From: an uncultured Rhodospirillales bacterium
GTDB taxonomy: Bacteria; Pseudomonadota; Alphaproteobacteria; Acetobacterales; Acetobacteraceae
DNA: 6,757 nt
Reading direction: 5' to 3'
Assembly: GCA_903904805.1 (NCBI GenBank)
Contig: CAIVDX010000047.1
Location: forward strand, 1 to 6,757
A model generated the notes under the pieces. The model did no database searches. It saw only the letters and a list, made by a program, of their open reading frames with translations, and was not told the origin of the DNA. This document shows positions 1-5,751 of this stretch, piece by piece. The position numbers and the translations under genes were made by a program. Within the stretch, counting starts at the first letter, position 1, and each line of letters starts with the position of its first letter.

Positions 1-136
1 CAACGTCGGGGTTTGCAGCGCCTCGTCAGCCCCGGGGCGCGCGAAACCGGCTTACGCAAAGATGCATCACTATGCGTGTGGACGCCGGCGCGGGACGGCA
101 TTGTGCGGGCCTCACCCACCGCATGGATCGAACATC
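1..136 (+). promoter_or_regulatory. Leader region upstream of the repeat-protein gene
   Basis: I see no convincing gene here. Open frames cross it, but their translations are Arg/Pro/His/Gly-rich and look like chance GC-rich reading. The stretch contains a 10-bp self-complementary GCCCCGGGGC (29-38) and the sequence GCTTACGCAAA (50-60), a near match to GCTTACGTAAA found upstream of the polysaccharide operon (2615-2625). I infer that the promoter of the downstream gene lies here, but no good -35/-10 pair can be named. The end of an upstream gene outside the window cannot be excluded. Confidence 0.4.
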
Positions 137-2524
137 ATGACCGTCTCGGCAAATACCGCCCTTGCTGCCTACAAGGCCAATCATGCGATCGCGGCGGTCG
201 CGGTCGGCGACATCGCCGCCAGCCTGCTGGCGAACCTGTCCGGCCTGTTGGCGATGCAGACCGCCGGCAAGCTCGCCTCGGTGGTCATCACCGGGACCTA
301 CAACTACCTGTCGGCGGCGCAGGCCACGCAGCTTGCAGGGCTGACAGGCCTGTCGGTGGCACCAGGGGCAAGCCTGTTCGTGATCGACACCGCGGCGAAC
401 CTGTTGGCGCCGGCCTATCAGGCTGGTGTGGCGCTCTCGACGCACAGTTTCCTGCTGTCAGGCACCAGTACAGTGACCGCGGCGCAGGCGGCGCAGCTGG
501 TGGCGATGGGGCCGTTCAATCTGCAGAGCGGCGCGGTGCTGCTGGTGGTGGACAGCGCGGCGAACCTGCTGCTGCCGGCGAACGCGGCTGGGCTGGCCAA
601 GGCGACCCATGTGGGCCTGAGTGCCGGTGTGAATGCGGTGAGTGCGGCGCAGGTGCTCGCCCTGGCGCTGCTGCCGCATTTCGCGCTGCCCTCGGGGGCG
701 ACGATGTCGATCACCGGGGCGAACGCGCTGAATGCGGCGCAGGCGGTGCGGCTGCAAGGCATCGCCGGCTGGTCGCTGGCCGGCGGGGCGACGCTGAACG
801 TGGCGGACACAGTCTCCAACCTGCTCAACCACAGCTTTACCGGCGTGACGGCGGCCGGGGCGAGCTTCACGCTGATCGGCACCAGCGTGAATGGTGCGAC
901 CGCGGCGGGGGCGGAAAAGCTTTCCACCCTGGCGGGGTTCTCTGTCGCGCCGGGGGCGATGCTTGTCATCACCGACTCCGCGGCGAATATCCTGAACGGG
1001 GCCAACAGCGCGGGGGTTGGCTTCGCCACCAACGTGATTTTGACCGGCACCTCCAACCTGGTGACCGCCGCGCAGGCGACCCAGCTGGAGGGGATGGCGA
1101 ATTTCCGGCTGTGGTGGAGCAGCACGCTGACGGTGATGGACAGCACGGCCAATCTGCTCGACCCGGCGAATGCGGCTGGGCTGAGCGTCGGCACCAACTA
1201 TTCCTACACATATAATGGCGTGTCGTTCGAGATTTCGGGCACCTCCAACGTCGTCTCGCTGGCGCAGGAGGCGGTGATCGCCGCCCTGCCGCATGTATCG
1301 CTGGCGGCGGGGGCGAGCGTGACGCTGGCAGATACCGCAGCCAATCTCAGCGGCAGCTTCGACAGCATCGGGTCCAGTCCGCTCGTCACCGCGATCAGCG
1401 TGACCGATGGGCTTTCGCTGACCCTCACCTATGCGCAGTTCGTGGCCGACGCGGCGACGATCGCCGAGATCGTCGGCCCCTACACGCTGCATGTCAGCGG
1501 CGTGCCGGTGGCCGCTGCGGCGGCGATGCAGGCCAATTCCCACGTGGTGGCTTTCCAGGTGAGTGACACCGCCGCCGCGGTTGGGGCGGATCTCACGCCG
1601 CTTGATCTGTCGAGCTCGCTGAGCGCGATCACGCTGACCGACAGCAGCACGCTGCCGCTGAGCTACAACCAGATGGCCGCCGACGCGCGCGCGATCGGGC
1701 TGATCACCAATGCGGGGCTCACTTTCACCGTCTCGATGGTGCCGGTGTCCGCCGCGGCGAGCGAGGCGGCGAACCCCAATGTGGTTGGCTTCGGGGTGGT
1801 GGACAGCTTCATCGCGGTGGCTTCCGCCGAGCCGCCGCTGTCGACCTACAGCACGCTCACCGGGGTCGATCCGCTCTATCAGCTGGCCTATGACCCGGCG
1901 AGCGTGGCGTTCTATCCGGTGTTCAGCGCGAACTCGCTGGACATCGTCAGCGCCCCGGCATCGGCAGCGGCGACCCTGCAGGCGATGAACTCGGTCGGCG
2001 CCTTTTCGGTGACCGACACGGTCGCCAACGTGGTGGCCAACAGCGCGGTGCTGGCGGCCGACGGCAAGCTGCTCTCGCTGGTGGTGAGTGGCAGCGGTGG
2101 GGCGAGCAGCTTGGACCTGACCACCATCGTGGCACCGGCCAGTGTCAGCTTCGGCGCGGATGCGGCCTCGGTGAGCACTGGGCTGTCGATGTCGAGCCCG
2201 GTGCTGACGTTCCAGGGCAGTGCGGACAGCATCACGCTGGGGGCGGCGCCGGCGGAGATCGCCGATGCCTTTGGCGCGAGCGCCGGGATCGAGGTGATTT
2301 CGGGCTTCCAATATGGGGTGGATCATCTCACGATCGATCTGAGCGCCGTCTCGGGCGGTCTGCAGTTGGCAGACACGAGCGTGAACGGTCACGCGGCGAT
2401 CGCGATCTATGCCGGCAGCGACACGGCGCATGGCATTGTGCTGACCAATCTGGGCACCGGGATGAACGCCGCGAGCCTGCTCGGGCATGTGAGCCTGAGT
2501 GGGAGCCAGGCAACGATCAGCTGA
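137..2524 (+). CDS. Repeat-rich putative secreted/surface protein (two repeat types, T1SS-like C-terminus)
   Basis: A 795-residue protein built from repeats, rich in Ala, Ser, Thr, Val and Leu, with almost no Cys. Start: ATG 137 is chosen over ATG 62 because the extra 25 residues (His/Arg/Pro/Cys-rich) do not look like the rest; a weak GGATCG sits 6 bases before ATG 137. Seen: residues ~45-405 carry a repeat of about 55 residues with an xAAQxxQL helix part and a DTAANLL part (AAQ at 60, 115, 170, 200, 311; D of DxxxNL at 84, 139, 224, 280, 335, 399). Residues ~418-640 carry three looser units of 71-79 residues (VTDxxxLxLTYAQ ... VPVAAAA ... VxxFxVSDT). Residues ~696-795 (ITLG ... EVISGFQYGVDHLTIDL ... 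GIVLTNL) resemble the C-terminal region of type I-secreted proteins. No Sec signal peptide or membrane anchor is visible, which fits type I secretion, but no transporter is in the window. Inferred role: extracellular matrix or adhesin-like protein. Existence of the gene is solid; function is not. Confidence 0.85.
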   Translation: MTVSANTALAAYKANHAIAAVAVGDIAASLLANLSGLLAMQTAGKLASVVITGTYNYLSAAQATQLAGLTGLSVAPGASLFVIDTAANLLAPAYQAGVALSTHSFLLSGTSTVTAAQAAQLVAMGPFNLQSGAVLLVVDSAANLLLPANAAGLAKATHVGLSAGVNAVSAAQVLALALLPHFALPSGATMSITGANALNAAQAVRLQGIAGWSLAGGATLNVADTVSNLLNHSFTGVTAAGASFTLIGTSVNGATAAGAEKLSTLAGFSVAPGAMLVITDSAANILNGANSAGVGFATNVILTGTSNLVTAAQATQLEGMANFRLWWSSTLTVMDSTANLLDPANAAGLSVGTNYSYTYNGVSFEISGTSNVVSLAQEAVIAALPHVSLAAGASVTLADTAANLSGSFDSIGSSPLVTAISVTDGLSLTLTYAQFVADAATIAEIVGPYTLHVSGVPVAAAAAMQANSHVVAFQVSDTAAAVGADLTPLDLSSSLSAITLTDSSTLPLSYNQMAADARAIGLITNAGLTFTVSMVPVSAAASEAANPNVVGFGVVDSFIAVASAEPPLSTYSTLTGVDPLYQLAYDPASVAFYPVFSANSLDIVSAPASAAATLQAMNSVGAFSVTDTVANVVANSAVLAADGKLLSLVVSGSGGASSLDLTTIVAPASVSFGADAASVSTGLSMSSPVLTFQGSADSITLGAAPAEIADAFGASAGIEVISGFQYGVDHLTIDLSAVSGGLQLADTSVNGHAAIAIYAGSDTAHGIVLTNLGTGMNAASLLGHVSLSGSQATIS
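299..1336 (+). repeat. Array of ~55-residue (165-bp) coding repeats
   Basis: Within the repeat protein the units recur at 55, 55, 30, 56, 55 and 64 residues, measured at the AAQ/AAG/LAQ anchor. At DNA level the anchor reads as variants of GCGGCGCAGGC followed by CAGCTGG-like sequence (near 316, 481, 646, 736, 1069). The 30-residue unit (about residues 172-202) has lost the DTAANLL half; the last unit has an extra stretch of about 9 residues with several tyrosines (YSYTYNG). Copies are diverged, so the array is old rather than freshly amplified. Confidence 0.75.
1395..2060 (+). repeat. Three ~71-79-residue coding repeats of a second type
   Basis: The second repeat family has anchors VTD/LTD (residues 423 and 501), YAQ/YNQ (432, 510), and VPVAAAA / VPVSAAA / APASAAA (Pro at 457, 536, 607), each followed by VVAFQVSDT-, VVGFGVVDS- or VGAFSVTDT-like strands. 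The first two copies are clear; the third has a poorly matching first half. From memory, this DTAAN-containing layout resembles repeats in large secreted proteins of alphaproteobacteria; no database search was possible. Confidence 0.65.
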
Positions 2525-2544
2525 TCTGACCGGCTTCGGCTTCG

Positions 2545-2576
2545 GGACGGGCGGCCGCGGGAGCGGTCGCCCGTTC
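2545..2576 (+). terminator. Strong hairpin after the repeat-protein gene, likely terminator
   Basis: Arms 2545-2558 and 2563-2576 pair over 14 positions around a GGGA loop: the core GGGCGGCCGC pairs with GCGGTCGCCC with one G-U pair, and A2547-T2574 and C2548-G2573 extend it. It begins 20 bases after the stop codon. There is no run of T after the stem (GTTCGCGC follows), so it is not a textbook intrinsic terminator, although T-poor hairpins are common as transcript ends in high-GC bacteria. It separates the repeat gene from the polysaccharide operon. Confidence 0.6.
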
Positions 2577-2604
2577 GCGCATGTGGGTGCGCATCAGCGG
2601 GAGA

Positions 2605-2747
2605 GCGGAATGTCGCTTACGTAAATTACGCAATGCAAATGCAATAGAAAGTCGAAATACACTACAGTATCATCGCTTCATATTCATACAAAACATGGCT
2701 GTTATTCGTTTAGAACAAATATAGCATCTGTCTCGACAGCAATTACT
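2605..2747 (+). promoter_or_regulatory. AT-rich promoter/regulatory region of the polysaccharide operon
   Basis: Base composition drops from GC-rich to AT-rich at about 2610 and returns to GC-rich at the start of the next gene, as expected for a promoter region. It contains GCTTACGTAAATTACGCAAT (2615-2634), with palindromic TTACGTAA (2617-2624) and TTACGCAA (2626-2633) nine bases apart, then ATGCAAATGCAAT (2633-2645). TATAGC (2720-2725) is a possible -10 box but has no good -35 partner, so I do not name a promoter. A short inverted repeat CTGTC-TC-GACAG (2728-2739) lies just before the ribosome binding site. No coding region is seen in this interval. Confidence 0.55.
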
Positions 2748-2758
2748 GGAGAAGACCG

Positions 2759-3550
2759 ATGAGTTTCGCCCAAACCATCAGCTCCCCTTCAATCAGTGCG
2801 CCTCCCTCCAGCATGCCGCCGAACACTGCGTCGGCGAGCCCTGGTCTGATCGCCGCCACTGCCCCGATCGGCCCGCAGGCGATCACCCCGCAGGCGATCA
2901 GCCGGCGACTGGATGCCATCGTTGCCGCCCATGCGCGGCCGATTGGCGGTGGCGCGAAGGAAGCGCTGGATGGCTTCGCCGCGACATTGATCGTCGCGCT
3001 GCTGTCGCCGCTGTTTTTGTTGATTGCTTTGCTCGTCATGCTTGATGGCGGCCCGGCCTTCTACAGCCAGCGACGCCTGGGCTATCGCGGCCGCCATTTC
3101 GGGTGCCTGAAATTCCGCTCGATGGTGATGGATGCCGATGCGCGCCTGGCTGCGCTGCTGGAGCGCGATTCCGCGGCGCGCGCCGAGTGGGAGGAGAGCT
3201 GCAAGCTCACCAACGACCCGCGTGTCACCAGAATCGGCCGCTTCCTGCGCAAGACGAGTCTCGATGAGTTGCCGCAACTCATCAATGTGCTGCGCGGCGA
3301 GATGAGCCTGGTCGGGCCGCGCCCGATCACGCAGGCAGAACTCAGCCGTTATGGAACCGGAGCGGAACAGTATCTCGCCGCCCGCCCTGGCATCACCGGA
3401 CGCTGGCAAACCAGTGGGCGCAGCGACACCAGCTATGATCGCCGCGTTCAATATGATGTCGAGTATGTCGCCAACTGGTCGTTGCGCACCGATGTCGCGA
3501 TCCTGTTCGCGACGGTGCCGGCGGTGATGCTCCGCCGCGGCGCACGATAA
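2759..3550 (+). CDS. Exopolysaccharide priming sugar-phosphate transferase (ExoY/WcaJ family)
   Basis: A 263-residue membrane enzyme of the bacterial sugar transferase family. It moves a sugar-1-phosphate from a UDP-sugar to undecaprenyl phosphate, the first committed step of polysaccharide repeat-unit synthesis at the inner membrane. Seen: a Pro/Ala/Ser-rich N-terminal extension (1-66), one hydrophobic segment (about 73-95), LKFRSM (117-122), TNDPRVTRIGRFLRKTSLDE (151-170) with the expected catalytic Asp169-Glu170 pair, MSLVGPRP (182-189), PGITGRWQTSGR (210-221), and the C-terminal YDxRVxYDVEYVANWS region. With one membrane segment it is the short ExoY-like form rather than the five-segment WcaJ/WbaP form. 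The NWSLRTDVAIL tail is typical of ExoY-like enzymes, but the sugar (galactose or glucose) cannot be decided. GGAG (2748-2751) lies 7 bases before the ATG. It is the first gene of the operon. Confidence 0.93.
   Translation: MSFAQTISSPSISAPPSSMPPNTASASPGLIAATAPIGPQAITPQAISRRLDAIVAAHARPIGGGAKEALDGFAATLIVALLSPLFLLIALLVMLDGGPAFYSQRRLGYRGRHFGCLKFRSMVMDADARLAALLERDSAARAEWEESCKLTNDPRVTRIGRFLRKTSLDELPQLINVLRGEMSLVGPRPITQAELSRYGTGAEQYLAARPGITGRWQTSGRSDTSYDRRVQYDVEYVANWSLRTDVAILFATVPAVMLRRGAR
2872..2900 (+). repeat. Short in-frame tandem duplication in the transferase N-terminal extension
   Basis: The 14-base sequence CCCGCAGGCGATCA occurs twice (2872-2885 and 2887-2900) with a 15-base period, giving PQAIT-PQAIS in the protein. 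It lies in the low-complexity extension ahead of the membrane segment and does not affect catalytic motifs. Confidence 0.8.
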
Positions 3551-3554
3551 GGGA
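3549..3554 (+). promoter_or_regulatory. Ribosome binding site that decides the start of the export lipoprotein
   Basis: AAGGGA overlaps the end of the transferase gene. It is 10 bases before GTG 3565 but only 1 base before TTG 3556, too close for initiation there. This favours GTG 3565 as the start codon. Confidence 0.5.
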
Positions 3555-3564
3555 ATTGCCAGAC

Positions 3565-4299
3565 GTGACCTACCTTCGCTTGCGTTGTTTCGCCACCGTG
3601 GCACTCGCCACAGCCCTGCTGGGCGGGTGTGCCACCACGGTGGACACCATGCCCAGCATTCCGCCGGGGCCGCCGCCGGCCACCGCGATGATGCCTTCCT
3701 TGCCCGCCTATCAGATCCAGCTGGGCGACGTGCTGGACGTGAAGCTTTTCCTCAACCCCGAACTCAATGAAACCGTGACAGTGCGGCCTGATGGGCTGAT
3801 TTCCACCGCGGTGGCCGAGGATGTGCCGGCCTACGGCCGCACCGCCTCACAGATCTCGGCGGAGCTGCGGCAGAGCTATGGACATGTGCTGCAGAAGCCG
3901 CAGATCTCGGTGGTGGTGCGCAGCTTCGCGCCAAACCGTGTGTATGTCGCCGGCGAGGTGAACAATCCCGGTGAGATGCTCACGGTGGGGCCAAATCTCA
4001 CTGTGCTGCAGGCGGTGGCGCGGGCGGGCGGTGTGAAACTTGGCGCCGCGCGCGAGGGAATTTTCATCCTGCGCCGTGGCGAGGGCGATGTACCGAGCGC
4101 CTATCGGGTGAATTATATGGACGCCATCAGCGGGCGTGACCCGAGCGCTGATGTTCGCCTGGGCCAGTATGATCTGGTCTATGTGCCGCGCACGGGCATC
4201 TATGAGGCCTATAGCTACTGGAACCAGTATTTCCAGCAATTCACGCCACTCAACTGGCAGGTCAATTATGGCCTGGCCTCAACGGTGAAACTGCAATGA
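3565..4299 (+). CDS. Polysaccharide export outer-membrane lipoprotein (Wza/GumB family)
   Basis: About 244 residues from GTG 3565 (247 from TTG 3556). The first ATG (3649) lies after the lipobox and would remove the signal, so it is unlikely. Seen: a lipoprotein signal MTYLRLRCFATVALATALLG followed by Gly-Cys (Cys22), then a Pro-rich linker, the Poly_export domain (YQIQLGDVLDVKLFLNPELN ... VRPDGLIS ... ISAELRQ), an SLBB-type domain (NRVYVAGEVNNPGEM ... LTVLQAVARAGG), and a C-terminal aromatic amphipathic segment (YWNQYFQQFTPLNW) like the helix that makes the outer-membrane pore in Wza. Length is near that of GumB and well short of E. coli Wza, so it has fewer SLBB repeats. Role: outer-membrane exit channel for the polysaccharide, working with the chain-length protein encoded next. 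Its TGA overlaps the next ATG (ATGA, 4296-4299), suggesting translational coupling. Confidence 0.92.
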   Translation: MTYLRLRCFATVALATALLGGCATTVDTMPSIPPGPPPATAMMPSLPAYQIQLGDVLDVKLFLNPELNETVTVRPDGLISTAVAEDVPAYGRTASQISAELRQSYGHVLQKPQISVVVRSFAPNRVYVAGEVNNPGEMLTVGPNLTVLQAVARAGGVKLGAAREGIFILRRGEGDVPSAYRVNYMDAISGRDPSADVRLGQYDLVYVPRTGIYEAYSYWNQYFQQFTPLNWQVNYGLASTVKLQ

Positions 4300-5732
4300 A
4301 CGCGCAATCTCTGCATATGATGTTGTCGGTGCTGTTCAGGCGGCGGCGGATGATGTTCTACATCTTCAGCACAATTGTGCTCGCCACGGCAGCGTACTTG
4401 TTCACCACCACGCCGAAATACGAATCGGCGGCGCAGCTGATCGTTCGCTTTGGTGATCGGTCAATTCCGCAGGTGGATCGGACCACGCCGATCGAGCTCA
4501 CCCCGGCTGACAGGCGCGAAATCGTGCTGGCCAACGCCGATGTTCTGCAAAGCCCGGATCTGATCCGGGCGACGATCGAGACGGTTGGCGTGGAGACGAT
4601 CTATCCCGAAATCGTTGCGGACCCGCCGAAAAGCTGGTCGGTGATGGACGAGGCGGTGAGGGAATTGTCCCGCAATGTCGCCGTGGATGTCGGGCTGCAG
4701 GACAATGTGATCACCGTCGCGTTGCTGCATCCGGATCAGGCGCTGGCACCGAAGATCGTGCAGACGATGATCGACCTCTATTTTGCCAAAGAGGCCCAGC
4801 TGTATCGCGATCCGCAGGTGCATTTTCAACGCGACGTGCTGACGGCGGCGGAGCAGCGCCTGGCCGGTGCGCAGGCCGCGCTTGACGGGTTCAAGGCAAA
4901 ATTCGCAATTACCGACATCGACCAGGAGATCATCGCGCTGCTCAAGCAACGCGGTGACGTGCAAAATGCACTGAGTGCCGCGCAGGCGGAGCTGGCGCAG
5001 GCCAGTCAGCGCGGCAAGGATCTTCTGCGCGCGATGGAGAGTGTTCCGCAAACGCTCGCGGGAACGCCGGGCTTTGACAAGTATCACTCGATTGACGATG
5101 CGCAGGCCCGGCTCAGCGATCTGCGCACCAAACAAAGCCAGATGCTGGCGACCTATGCGCCGGACAGTCCTGCGATGGCGCAACTGAAGGCAGCGATCAC
5201 GACCGCCGAACGCGACGTGGGCGCGCGCCGTGCGGAGGTTGGCGAGCGTTCGGCGGGGTCGCCCAATACGGTATATCAGACGTTGCAGACGCAATATCTG
5301 CAGACAGCGGCCGAAGCGAGCAGCCGCGTCGAGCCGGTGGCGATCTATACCAGTGAACTCGCGGCGATTGACGCGCGTCTGGCGGTGTTACAGCAGGCGC
5401 GTGGGCCTTTCACCGAGGCCGAACGTCAGTTGGCGGTGGCCGATGACACGTTCCGCTCACTGTATCATCAATACGAAGACGCACAGATGAAGTCGGCCCT
5501 GAACAGCCAGCGCATCTCCAATGCTGCGGTGCTGAACGCGCCGACGCACCCCTACAAGGCCGCGCGGCCGCGCAAGCTGATCAGCCTCGTTGTCAGCTTT
5601 GCCGCAGCGGTATTGCTCGCGCTGGCTGGAATGCTGCTGGCCGAGGCGGTGGACGACCGTCTGGTGGAGCCCGGCCAATTGGCCACCGTTCTAGGTGTGC
5701 CGGTCCTTGCCACACTCAAGCAGCGCCGCTGA
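4296..5732 (+). CDS. Polysaccharide co-polymerase / chain-length determinant (Wzc/GumC family, no kinase domain)
   Basis: A 478-residue inner-membrane protein. Seen: N-terminal basic stretch RRRR (15-18), first membrane segment (about 19-37), a Wzz-type domain beginning KYESAAQLIVRF, a long periplasmic helical/coiled-coil region (about 175-405, rich in Ala/Gln/Arg/Glu), the Pro-containing stretch APTHPYKAARPRK (415-427) that precedes the second membrane segment in this family, second membrane segment (about 428-450), and a short cytoplasmic tail EPGQLATVLGVPVLATLKQRR-like (458-478). The tail ends where the kinase domain of Wzc would begin, so this is the split GumC/CapA-type arrangement. Family knowledge: such proteins form rings joining the Wzy polymerase to the outer-membrane exporter and set chain length. 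The neighbouring genes are the matching exporter and a kinase-like protein. ATG 4296 overlaps the preceding stop codon. Confidence 0.92.
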   Translation: MNAQSLHMMLSVLFRRRRMMFYIFSTIVLATAAYLFTTTPKYESAAQLIVRFGDRSIPQVDRTTPIELTPADRREIVLANADVLQSPDLIRATIETVGVETIYPEIVADPPKSWSVMDEAVRELSRNVAVDVGLQDNVITVALLHPDQALAPKIVQTMIDLYFAKEAQLYRDPQVHFQRDVLTAAEQRLAGAQAALDGFKAKFAITDIDQEIIALLKQRGDVQNALSAAQAELAQASQRGKDLLRAMESVPQTLAGTPGFDKYHSIDDAQARLSDLRTKQSQMLATYAPDSPAMAQLKAAITTAERDVGARRAEVGERSAGSPNTVYQTLQTQYLQTAAEASSRVEPVAIYTSELAAIDARLAVLQQARGPFTEAERQLAVADDTFRSLYHQYEDAQMKSALNSQRISNAAVLNAPTHPYKAARPRKLISLVVSFAAAVLLALAGMLLAEAVDDRLVEPGQLATVLGVPVLATLKQRR

Positions 5733-5733
5733 C

Positions 5734-5740
5734 AAGAGGA
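5734..5740 (+). promoter_or_regulatory. Ribosome binding site of the kinase-like gene
   Basis: AAGAGGA lies right after the GumC-like stop codon and 11 bases before ATG 5752. The only upstream in-frame ATG (5695) lies inside the GumC-like gene and would add 19 residues with no family resemblance, so 5752 is taken as the start. Confidence 0.6.
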
Positions 5741-5751
5741 ACATCGCCATC

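Noticed and set aside
62..136. Upstream ATG extending the repeat protein by 25 residues
   Set aside because: The extension is His/Arg/Pro/Cys-rich and unlike the rest, ATG 62 has no ribosome binding site, and it would run through the likely leader region.
13..1215. 400-codon + strand frame overlapping the repeat gene
   Set aside because: Gly/Arg/Ala/Asp-rich shadow in another frame, ends mid-gene, no motif and no ribosome binding site.
1395..2060. RTX (GGxGxDxxx) calcium-binding repeats in the secreted protein
   Set aside because: No nonapeptide GGxGxD repeats are present; the repeats are of other types, so the protein is not called an RTX toxin.
458..2488. Long open frame (676 codons) on the minus strand opposite the repeat-protein gene
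   Set aside because: The translation is dominated by Arg, His, Gly and Gln without domain-like pattern; it is what the reverse strand of a GC-biased, repetitive gene gives. The + strand frame has the repeats and secretion-like domain.
2720..2725. TATAGC as a -10 promoter box
   Set aside because: The positions expected for -35 (around 2696-2702, TGGCTG) are a poor match, so it is only mentioned, not called.
2789..3604. 271-codon minus strand frame opposite the sugar transferase
   Set aside because: Arg/Ala/Gln/His-rich shadow; the + strand frame carries all family motifs of the sugar transferase.
4461..5294. 277-codon minus strand frame opposite the GumC-like gene
   Set aside because: Arg/Leu/His-rich shadow of a clear + strand gene with two membrane segments and a coiled coil.
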